The position numbers were made by a program, and so were the translations under genes. A stretch of DNA of 6,719 nucleotides, from assembly GCA_028715025.1 (NCBI GenBank), contig JAQTLG010000093.1:1-6719 (forward strand), in the 5' to 3' direction. Of this stretch, positions 1 through 6,719 are shown in pieces (the first letter of the stretch is position 1; each line of letters opens with the position of its first letter). This DNA is from Dehalococcoidia bacterium (GTDB lineage: Bacteria; Chloroflexota; Dehalococcoidia; GIF9; UBA5629). The notes under the pieces are model-generated. The model did not search any database, was not told the origin of the DNA, and worked only from the letters and a program-made list of their open reading frames with translations.

Positions 1-1
1 C

Positions 2-805
2 TCGAGGAACACTCTGGATGCTTATCACAATGATCTGAGCCAGCTATCGGATTATATAGCTTCGGTCAAAGAGAACGAGGAGCCGGGCTACGATTCCGCC
101 GAGTTGAGCGATGATCACCTGGCATCCTACATACAAAGCCTCAAACAGAAAAGCTATACAGTATCCACCATCGCGAGGAAGATTGCAGCGGCTAGGACCT
201 TTTTAAAATTCATGGCCGAACGCGGCAAAGTTAACAAGGAACTGGCGCCCAGCCTGACTGCCCCGAGAGTCAATAAACCTCTACCCACAGCCCTGTCGGT
301 GAATGATATGCAACGTCTGCTGGCTGCGACTGCGAGGGTTCCTTCCATCGATGCCCGCAGAGACCAGGCTATGCTGGAACTGCTGTATGCCAGCGGACTG
401 CTGGCCAGCGAACTGATGTCTCTCAATGTCGAGGATATCGACACGATGCATAACTGCGTTAATTTAAAAGGGCATGGCGGCAAAATAAGGAAGATTCCGC
501 TGGATAGCCGTATTGGTCGAATGATGCGGGAATACATAGACTCGGTGCGCATCAAGTTGCTGATTAGTGATAAAGAGAGAGCCCTCTTCCTGAATCAGAG
601 GGGCGAAAGGCTTACCAGGCAGGGATTCTGGCAAATCGTACAGGGATACGCAACAGCCGCTGGGATTACTGCCAAAGTCACGCCCAGGACTATCAGGCAC
701 AGTTATGCTGTGCACAGGCTTAACAGCGGTGCGGATATACACTCTGTACAGGAAGTGCTGGGGCATGCTCACATCTCTACAACGCGGGCCTATAAACAGG
801 TGTAG
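2..805 (+). CDS. Tyrosine recombinase, XerC/XerD-like, 5'-truncated by window edge; catalytic site appears degenerate
   Basis: The reading frame is open from base 2, so the gene starts upstream of the window; the TTG at 104 is internal. About 267 residues are visible. The first ~90 look like the SAM-like core-binding (N-terminal DNA-binding) domain, beginning with NTLDAYHNDL as in XerC/D. The rest is the phage-integrase catalytic domain. By alignment from memory to E. coli XerD, the retained active-site residues are the second Arg of HxxR (695-697), the His of VLGH (764-766) and the Tyr nucleophile in TTRAY (791-793). Three others differ: the first Arg (GLRVSEL in XerD, GLLASEL here; Leu codon 401-403), the beta-hairpin Lys (GKG in XerD, GHG here; 473-475) and the His of HxxR (RTIR here; 686-688). 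The protein ends three residues after the Tyr, without the ~19-residue tail of XerD. Family members resolve chromosome dimers or integrate elements; with these changes, normal strand cleavage is doubtful. A DNA-binding or partner-dependent role is inference. A 33-base gap separates it from the next gene. Confidence 0.88.
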   Translation, partial: SRNTLDAYHNDLSQLSDYIASVKENEEPGYDSAELSDDHLASYIQSLKQKSYTVSTIARKIAAARTFLKFMAERGKVNKELAPSLTAPRVNKPLPTALSVNDMQRLLAATARVPSIDARRDQAMLELLYASGLLASELMSLNVEDIDTMHNCVNLKGHGGKIRKIPLDSRIGRMMREYIDSVRIKLLISDKERALFLNQRGERLTRQGFWQIVQGYATAAGITAKVTPRTIRHSYAVHRLNSGADIHSVQEVLGHAHISTTRAYKQV

Positions 806-838
806 CCCTTTCAGCGCAGTCATAATCAGGAGAATGTA

Positions 839-1087
839 ATGTCTAAGAAATCACGTAAAAACAGGTCCAGGAGCAGAGCACCCGAGGCATCACGATCGGA
901 TGCCAGGCCGGCGCAGCAGAACGCGCAACCTGCCCGCTCCAAGCCACAGGTAAGCGCTGTGGCTACGGCTTTACAACCACAGAATTACAACTATGTGAGA
1001 TCCGATCTAATACGTATCGCTATCATCGCCGGGACTTTGATCTTGGCGTTGATAATTATGACATTTATACCTGCCTTAAAATCGTAG
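839..1087 (+). CDS. Small basic single-pass membrane protein, unknown function
   Basis: This is an 82-residue hypothetical protein with an ATG start and a good Shine-Dalgarno (AGGAGA, 828-833) six bases upstream, which supports it as a real gene. The N-terminal half (residues 1 to ~40) is very polar and rich in Lys, Arg, Ser, Ala and Gln, likely disordered and able to bind nucleic acid or acidic surfaces. Residues ~56-79 form one strongly hydrophobic helix (rich in Ile, Leu and Ala), followed by a short polar end. The positive-inside rule predicts a cytoplasmic N-terminus with a C-terminal membrane anchor (tail-anchored topology). No cysteine or catalytic motif is visible and I do not recognise a named family. 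It sits 33 bases after the recombinase gene and 14 bases before pcm, so it may share their transcript. Its function cannot be inferred from these neighbours. Confidence 0.8.
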   Translation: MSKKSRKNRSRSRAPEASRSDARPAQQNAQPARSKPQVSAVATALQPQNYNYVRSDLIRIAIIAGTLILALIIMTFIPALKS

Positions 1088-1101
1088 GATTTTTTACGGC
1101 T

Positions 1102-1737
1102 GTGGACTTGGAAAGGGCCCGGCGGATCCTGATTGATTCGATATCTCACGATATCAAAGATAAACGTACACTTCTGGCTATGTCCAGGGTGCCTCGCGAG
1201 CGGTTCATACCCTTGGAGCTGTTATCGTCGGCGTATGACGACAGGCCTCTTAGCATCGGCTGTGGTCAGACCATCTCACAACCGTATATCGTTGCGCTTA
1301 TGACGGAAGCTCTGGGATTGAAAGGCCGGGAAAAGGTGCTGGAGATCGGCACCGGCAGCGGATATCAGGCTGCAGTGCTGGCTGAGCTCGCCTATTGTGT
1401 CTACAGCGTTGAGAGAATACCCGAGCTTGCAGAGACTGCAGCCAGGATATTATCGGAACTGGGCTATAAGAATGTTCAGGTTGAGATTGCCGGCGATCAA
1501 CTGGGATGTGCAAAGCATGCGCCCTATGATGGAATCCTGGTGGCTGCCGCAGCCCCTTCGGTGCACCAGACTCTGATAGACCAGCTATGCGAGGGGGGAA
1601 GGATAATTATCCCGGTCGGTTCAAGACTGGAGCAGGAACTGCTCAGGGTGACAAAACTGAAATCGGGGATCAGGACCGAGAGATTGGGTGGGTGCCGCTT
1701 CGTTCCGCTAATCGGCAGGGACGCCTGGGAGGAGTGA
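1102..1737 (+). CDS. pcm: Protein-L-isoaspartate O-methyltransferase
   Basis: The enzyme methylates the alpha-carboxyl of isoaspartyl residues in aged proteins, using S-adenosylmethionine, which starts their repair to Asp; it is cytosolic. The 211-aa length is normal for the family. The N-terminal helix carries the family pattern (AMSRVPRERFIP, residues 26-37). GQTISQP (55-61) is the family-specific substrate-site motif. VLEIGTGSGYQAA (79-91) is the SAM-binding motif I. GDQLG and APYDGILVAAAAP follow at ~131-152, and the C-terminal FVPLIGRDAW (200-209) is also typical. The GTG at 1102 is chosen because translation from there matches the usual PCMT N-terminus. The only upstream Shine-Dalgarno-like sequence (AGGA, 1086-1089) overlaps the preceding gene's stop and is 12 bases away, so translational coupling is likely. 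The last 30 bases overlap the end of the opposing iron-sulfur protein gene. Confidence 0.93.
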   Translation: MDLERARRILIDSISHDIKDKRTLLAMSRVPRERFIPLELLSSAYDDRPLSIGCGQTISQPYIVALMTEALGLKGREKVLEIGTGSGYQAAVLAELAYCVYSVERIPELAETAARILSELGYKNVQVEIAGDQLGCAKHAPYDGILVAAAAPSVHQTLIDQLCEGGRIIIPVGSRLEQELLRVTKLKSGIRTERLGGCRFVPLIGRDAWEE

Positions 1738-2370
1738 TCGCAGGTAGATAGACCCGACGGGGCATGCTGCAGCACAGGCCAGGCAGGAGTTACAGTCAGT
1801 ATCGGCCAGGGGCATCTGAGCAAACGTGGAAACGATCGTCTTCAAGCCGCGATAGGCAAAGTCCAGCACAGAAGTCCCGCTTTCATTGCAGGCCAGGATA
1901 CATTTCCCGCAGAGGACGCATTTGTTGCGGTCGAATATGATCAGCGGGTGGCTGGAGTCGATGGGATATTCAAGCGGAATTCTGTTGAAACGCCGGTCAT
2001 TGAGTTTGAAATGCTCGTGGGCTGCGATGTTCTGCAGTTCGCATTTTTTATTCTTTGCGCATTTTGCGCAGTCCAGCGCATGGTTGCTCAGTAACAGGTT
2101 GAAGGATGCCTGGCGCATTCGTCTTATACTTGGACTGTCAAGCGTAACAGATAAACCATCGTAGATCTTTTCGGTGCAGGCTGTAACCGGGCCGCCGGAC
2201 CGGCCTGCGATCTCTATAAAACAGAGGCGACACGAGGCAGGTGATCTGCTCAGACCGTGAGTTGCACACAGGTTGGGGATATAGAAACCGTTATCCAGAG
2301 CTGTCCACAACAGGTTTGCTCCGCGCGCTGCTCTGATCTCTTTTCCGTCAATGATAAAAGTGCATGCCAT
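1708..2370 (-). CDS. HoxU/NuoG-N-terminal-like iron-sulfur protein, second copy in the operon
   Basis: This 220-residue electron-transfer protein has the layout of HoxU or the NuoG N-terminus. A [2Fe-2S] ferredoxin domain (Cys 35, 47, 50, 65) comes first. A His-Cys [4Fe-4S] site follows (His 97, Cys 101, 104, 110; spacing HxxxCxxCx5C, as in NuoG). Two CxxCxxCxxxC ferredoxin sites follow at 151-161 and 193-203, for up to four clusters. It has no molybdopterin domain and ends soon after the last cluster, as HoxU does. It would act in the cytoplasm passing electrons between a hydrogenase or dehydrogenase module and a flavin subunit. It resembles the first ~210 residues of the 652-aa subunit but is clearly diverged. 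It follows hoxH by 71 bases, with a strong terminator in between. The ATG gives the expected N-terminus, but the upstream Shine-Dalgarno is weak (GGA only). Its 3' end overlaps pcm convergently. Which partner it serves is inference. Confidence 0.88.
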   Translation of the reverse strand: MACTFIIDGKEIRAARGANLLWTALDNGFYIPNLCATHGLSRSPASCRLCFIEIAGRSGGPVTACTEKIYDGLSVTLDSPSIRRMRQASFNLLLSNHALDCAKCAKNKKCELQNIAAHEHFKLNDRRFNRIPLEYPIDSSHPLIIFDRNKCVLCGKCILACNESGTSVLDFAYRGLKTIVSTFAQMPLADTDCNSCLACAAACPVGSIYLRSLLPGVPAD

Positions 2371-2385
2371 GTTCCAAAAGATATC

Positions 2386-2421
2386 AAAACAAAGGGCGGG
2401 TTACAAATTGTAACCCGCCCT
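2386..2421 (-). terminator. Rho-independent-type terminator downstream of hoxH
   Basis: A perfect inverted repeat, GGGCGGGTTAC (2394-2404) with GTAACCCGCCC (2410-2420), can extend by an A-T pair at each end to about 13 pairs around a three-base loop. On the - strand the GC-rich stem is followed directly by TTTGTTTT (2393-2386), a U-tract in the RNA. On the + strand no U-tract follows, so it is oriented for the hydrogenase operon. It lies 21 bases after the hoxH stop and only 15 bases (from the U-tract) before the start of the next - strand gene, so it would stop or reduce transcription into that gene. Confidence 0.85.
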
Positions 2422-2441
2422 CAAATGATCGCTTTTATTGA

Positions 2442-3869
<1,428 letters not shown>

Positions 3870-3880
3870 ATTTCACCTCT

Positions 3881-4417
3881 TTAATCAAAGCGCATTATAT
3901 TGCTGGGAACGACCGGGATCCTGCCGGCCAGCAGCTCTGTAAGGCCATATTTGATGGCCTCCGGCTCCGGCGGACAGCCGGGCACGTAGCAATCCACTTT
4001 AACTATCTGGTTGGCCGGATATACCTTATCCAGTAATTCCGGGACCCCGGGCGCTACCGGGATCTTGCCCTTGTATGTGCTGGGAGTATCTATGTAAGCA
4101 CGTTTAAGGACGGCCTCCTTGTCGAGGGTATTGCGCATGGCGCAAACTCCGCCGAAACAGGCGCAATCACCCAGCGCCATAAGGATCTTGCAATGATGGC
4201 GCAATTCCTCGATGACCTCTTTTTCCTCTTCGTTGCCGACGGAGCCTTCAACTATACCCACGGTTACATCGTCGAAGCCTTTAATATCGGTGATGGGACT
4301 CCTGCGAAACTCGACCAGCTTCGATAAATCGATTATGAATTCATCTACGTCGAGGAATGACATGTGACAACCTGCACATGATTCCAGCCAGACCGTCGCT
4401 ACTTTAACTTTTGCCAT
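3881..4417 (-). CDS. hoxY: [NiFe]-hydrogenase small subunit, HoxY-like
   Basis: This subunit pairs with HoxH and carries the proximal [4Fe-4S] cluster that takes electrons from the active site towards the HoxU-type subunit. It has 178 residues, the short form typical of HoxY, without a Tat signal or the extra C-terminal clusters of uptake hydrogenases. That indicates a cytoplasmic enzyme. Cluster ligands are Cys 14 and Cys 17 (ESCAGCHMSFLD), Cys 85 (LGDCACFGG) and Cys 148 (VPGCPPEPEA). The VEGSV stretch (56-60) is also conserved in the family. The ATG at 4417 has AAGGAGTG (4423-4430) just upstream. It lies 21 bases after the 652-aa subunit gene and 11 bases before hoxH, so the three are almost certainly one transcript and complex. 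Confidence 0.95.
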   Translation of the reverse strand: MAKVKVATVWLESCAGCHMSFLDVDEFIIDLSKLVEFRRSPITDIKGFDDVTVGIVEGSVGNEEEKEVIEELRHHCKILMALGDCACFGGVCAMRNTLDKEAVLKRAYIDTPSTYKGKIPVAPGVPELLDKVYPANQIVKVDCYVPGCPPEPEAIKYGLTELLAGRIPVVPSNIMRFD

Positions 4418-4438
4418 CTGTTCACTCCTTACGGGCGT

Positions 4439-6397
4439 TTATTTTTTCAGGTATTTGGCAACTTCCTTGAGGGTATCGGCATCCGCCTTGATTGCAGCAT
4501 TTGCTTTGACCATGGGTACGGTCTTCTTGCTGATGCCGTCAATGGATGTATAGTTGCCTTTGCTTTCAGTCCAGAGTAGTGATGGAAGAACAACATCCGC
4601 TTTCTCCGTAACGGGTGAGCGGTAGCTGGCCTGAACTACAGCGAACTCGACTCCTTTCATGCTATCGGCCAGTTCCTGAGAGTTTGTCAGGTCGTCGGCC
4701 AGCAGCGTATAAAGGGAGCTGGCCTTGCACTTGGCCAGGTCTGCGGCTACGGAACCCTTGGCATTAACCAGACCCAGGTCCCATGCGCCGCGGCTGTTGC
4801 CATATCGCTTCAGAGAGATGACCCTCGGTTTATCGCCTATCAGCGCAGCAAGATTCAGTATTGTTGCGACCAGCTCGGCATCTTTATACTGAAGGATGCC
4901 GCTACCATAGATGATAACGCCGTTTTTCGATCCTGCCAAAACCTCTCCGGCTTTGACTATGTCATGCACGTCTATGCCCAGGTCTTTGCCGGCCTTCTTG
5001 ACATCGATATCCTTGAACGTAGCTGCGTATTTATTACTGGCTGTGGCTGTCTTGGCGGGCAGATGGTCCACTATAGATTTGCCTAAAGCGCCAATGATAA
5101 TCTCTTTTTTACCCTCAGGCGGCTTCAGCCAGACCGAAGCGCGGAAAGTGAAGGGATTGCGCAGCGGATCGATCACGACTAAATTGGCTTTGTTCTTGGC
5201 TGCCGCACGCATCACATAAGAGGCGATAACCGGGTGGGTTTTGGTGGGATACGCCCCTATTACGACGATGCTGTCTGCGGCAAGTATGTCTTCGAGCTTT
5301 GCCTCGATGTCCAGCCCGGACTTGCCGTCGAATTTAGCTATACCCTGTGTGATGGTCCGGCAGTCATCGCCGTCCAGAGTGTCCACCAGTTTGCTGCCGA
5401 GCTTTTCCATCAGGTCTGCGAAGGCCTTTAACGCTTCAGTGCTAGCCTTGCCGGAAGCCAGCCCGGCGATTCCATCGGATGTTCCAAACTTCTTGGCGAT
5501 GGCTTCGAACGCTTCCTCATAAGAGCAGTTGACAAGCTGTCCCTTGTTATTGCGTTTTAACGGAGTAGTGATCCTGTCGGCTGCCTCATAGAGCGGCTCG
5601 AACCTGCCAATCTCACAGAGGAGACCGCGGGGCTTGGTCATATCCGGGCTGTCGATCCGGACTACGCGGTTATTTTTAACCAGGCCGTGGATATCGCAGC
5701 CTATACCGCATATGGCGCAGGTTGATTCGACTGAAGTACATTCGGAGGGTTTGCCTCTGTAGGCGCTGATCTTGGAGAAGATGGCGCCGGTCGGGCATGC
5801 CTGAAAGCAGCCGCCGCAGGAGATACATGATGATTCGCCCAGCGGCTGATTGATGTCTGCGCAGACGTTAGTCTTCCAGCCGCGTTTGCCGAAATCCAGC
5901 ACGTGCGCGCCGGTTATCTCGTCACAGGTGCGGATGCACCTTCCGCAAAGAATGCAGCGGTTGTGATCCATTACGATATTGGGATGGGATGAGTCTGTAG
6001 TCTGGTTGGGCCAGGCGTACTGGTAGCGCGCATTGTCCATCTGATATCTGTAGGCCAGGCTCTGTAATTCGCAGTCACCGCTGGCCACGCAGTACGCGCA
6101 CAGGTGGTTGCGCTCTGTAAACAGTAGTTCCAACACCAGTCTGCGGTATTTCTCGATCTTCTCACTGTTTGTTGTTACCACAATACCGTCACGTGCAGGA
6201 TAAGCGCAGGCAGGTACAGGTTTCCTTTCTTTTTCAACTTCAACCAGGCACATTCTGCAGGCGGCAATATCTAACAGCCCTTTATAGTGGCACAGTGTTG
6301 GGACCTCAATCCCATTGGCCAGGCAGACCTCCAGGACGGTGTCGCCCTGCGTGCCTTTACATTGTTTACCGTTTATCGTTAAAGTAATTTCACTCAT
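4439..6397 (-). CDS. NuoG/HoxU-like iron-sulfur subunit with shortened molybdopterin-oxidoreductase-like domain
   Basis: This 652-residue multi-cluster subunit probably wires the hydrogenase to a flavin module. Domains in order: a [2Fe-2S] ferredoxin (Cys 36, 47, 50, 64); a His-Cys [4Fe-4S] site (His 98, Cys 100, 103, 109; HxC spacing as in cyanobacterial HoxU); two CxxCxxCxxxC ferredoxin sites (148-158 and 191-201); a molybdopterin-type [4Fe-4S] motif (Cys 227, 230, 234, 261); and an oxidoreductase-like domain from ~275 to the end. The last domain is shorter than in formate dehydrogenases (~900 aa when fused like this). The Lys expected after Cys 261 (LCxKGR) is replaced (LCEIGR). The only Cys near the catalytic Cys/Sec position is Cys 346 (DDCRT), which lacks the following His of formate dehydrogenases. 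It is therefore more likely a NuoG-like electron-transfer scaffold than a Mo enzyme. GGAG (6407-6410) precedes the ATG by nine bases. It follows the GltD-like gene by 12 bases. Confidence 0.92.
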   Translation of the reverse strand: MSEITLTINGKQCKGTQGDTVLEVCLANGIEVPTLCHYKGLLDIAACRMCLVEVEKERKPVPACAYPARDGIVVTTNSEKIEKYRRLVLELLFTERNHLCAYCVASGDCELQSLAYRYQMDNARYQYAWPNQTTDSSHPNIVMDHNRCILCGRCIRTCDEITGAHVLDFGKRGWKTNVCADINQPLGESSCISCGGCFQACPTGAIFSKISAYRGKPSECTSVESTCAICGIGCDIHGLVKNNRVVRIDSPDMTKPRGLLCEIGRFEPLYEAADRITTPLKRNNKGQLVNCSYEEAFEAIAKKFGTSDGIAGLASGKASTEALKAFADLMEKLGSKLVDTLDGDDCRTITQGIAKFDGKSGLDIEAKLEDILAADSIVVIGAYPTKTHPVIASYVMRAAAKNKANLVVIDPLRNPFTFRASVWLKPPEGKKEIIIGALGKSIVDHLPAKTATASNKYAATFKDIDVKKAGKDLGIDVHDIVKAGEVLAGSKNGVIIYGSGILQYKDAELVATILNLAALIGDKPRVISLKRYGNSRGAWDLGLVNAKGSVAADLAKCKASSLYTLLADDLTNSQELADSMKGVEFAVVQASYRSPVTEKADVVLPSLLWTESKGNYTSIDGISKKTVPMVKANAAIKADADTLKEVAKYLKK

Positions 6398-6409
6398 TTG
6401 CCTTTTCTC

Positions 6410-6719
6410 CTATCCAATATCGCATCTCAGGCATCTACTGCATTCTTCTTTAGCTTCCTTGGCAGAGTAGTTCAGGACTACCTCTTTCATGGAAGACTTG
6501 CGGTCTGCCAGCCTGATCTCGGCCATGCCGACCCTGGCATGTTCTGCGGTCTCGGCATCGGTCGGGGGCACATCGGAATACTTGAAAGTCTCGGCATCCT
6601 GCCGGTCGACTCTCGGACCAAGATCATGGCCCGTAAGGAATCGTTTAATCGATGATGCTGCCCTCTGGCCCGAAGCTATGGCCTCGATAACGGTCCACGG
6701 GCCGGTGAAAGCGTCGCCG
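6410..6719 (-). CDS. C-terminus of GltD-like FAD-dependent NAD(P) oxidoreductase, 5' part outside window
   Basis: Only the last 102 residues are visible. They begin with GDAFTGPWTVIEAIASGQ, the second FAD-binding GD motif and adjoining helix of the glutamate-synthase small-chain (GltD) and related NAD(P)-linked flavoproteins. They end with a cysteine tail (CSRCLRCD, Cys 93, 96, 99 of the fragment), which often closes such proteins in anaerobes and may hold a further Fe-S ligand set. The TAG stop (6410-6412) is 12 bases before the 652-aa subunit start, so it is the preceding gene of the same operon. The upstream portion could be a stand-alone GltD/NfnB-like protein or the tail of a fused NuoF/HoxF-GltD protein; this fragment cannot decide. 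In either case it suggests a second flavin or NAD(P)H site linked to the hydrogenase. Confidence 0.82.
   Translation of the reverse strand, partial: GDAFTGPWTVIEAIASGQRAASSIKRFLTGHDLGPRVDRQDAETFKYSDVPPTDAETAEHARVGMAEIRLADRKSSMKEVVLNYSAKEAKEECSRCLRCDIG

Noticed and set aside
154..823. Two - strand open frames opposite the recombinase gene
   Set aside because: They are antisense shadows of a gene with clear recombinase motifs, have no family-like sequence and no good ribosome site.
1139..1155. CGATATC repeated twice, four bases apart, as a possible operator
   Set aside because: It lies inside the pcm coding sequence and encodes part of a normal N-terminal helix; no other copies or promoter nearby.
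1764..1777. Short palindrome around TGCTGCAGCA after pcm as a terminator
   Set aside because: The stem is only five pairs, has no loop or U-tract, and lies in the opposing coding sequence.
2371..2441. Possible - strand promoter for the 220-aa gene
   Set aside because: AT-rich words such as TTTGATATC occur, but no paired -35/-10 boxes with proper spacing; most of the gap is the terminator hairpin.
4911..5522. Three + strand open frames inside the 652-aa subunit gene
   Set aside because: They overlap each other and run antisense to a well-supported gene; no motifs or start signals.
5200..6397. Reading the 652-aa gene as a catalytic formate dehydrogenase alpha subunit
   Set aside because: No in-frame TGA (selenocysteine) is present, the Cys-His catalytic pattern and the Lys after the fourth cluster Cys are missing, and the protein is too short.
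6398..6655. + strand open frame at the right end
   Set aside because: The opposite strand encodes a clear GltD-like C-terminus across the same bases, so this is a shadow.

Overview
The window is gene-dense bacterial DNA of moderate GC, with no intergenic stretch over about 100 bases. It looks like the chromosome of an anaerobic, hydrogen-metabolising bacterium, because most of it is a [NiFe]-hydrogenase operon with several iron-sulfur and flavin electron-transfer subunits. The lineage cannot be fixed from the sequence. Chloroflexota (Dehalococcoidia-like) or a deep-branching anaerobe is a guess from gene style only.

Left part, + strand (1-1737): the 3' part of a XerC/XerD-type tyrosine recombinase, a small basic single-pass membrane protein of unknown function (82 aa), and a protein-L-isoaspartate O-methyltransferase (pcm, GTG start). 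They lie 33 and 14 bases apart and could be co-transcribed. The recombinase is odd: three of the six residues that form the family's catalytic site appear replaced (Arg I to Leu, the beta-hairpin Lys to His, and the His of HxxR to Arg). The nucleophilic Tyr, the second Arg and the LGH His remain.

Right part, - strand (6719 down to 1708): reading in the direction of transcription, the operon holds (1) the C-terminus of a GltD-like FAD/NAD(P) oxidoreductase with a Cys-rich tail; (2) a 652-aa NuoG/HoxU-like protein with one [2Fe-2S], several [4Fe-4S] sites and a shortened molybdopterin-oxidoreductase-like domain; (3) HoxY, the hydrogenase small subunit; (4) HoxH, the large subunit, with Ni-binding cysteines and a 24-residue C-terminal maturation peptide; (5) a strong hairpin-plus-U-tract terminator; and (6) a second, stand-alone HoxU/NuoG-N-terminal-like iron-sulfur protein of 220 aa. 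Its 3' end overlaps the 3' end of pcm by 30 bases in convergent orientation.

How the genes fit together: HoxH/HoxY carry the H2 active site and proximal cluster and most resemble the group 3d (NAD-coupled, bidirectional) hydrogenases. The 652-aa subunit would carry electrons between HoxY and a flavin subunit. The GltD-like protein could provide a pyridine-nucleotide (NAD(P)H) site. A diaphorase flavoprotein (HoxF/NuoF-like) and HoxE/NuoE would be expected just upstream, outside the window. The second HoxU-like protein, placed after a terminator, may be an alternative or accessory electron-transfer subunit. I see no CRISPR array, insertion sequence, tRNA or rRNA, and no clearly new defence or mobile system. 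The most unusual items are the catalytically degenerate recombinase and the hydrogenase operon with two HoxU-type modules separated by a terminator.
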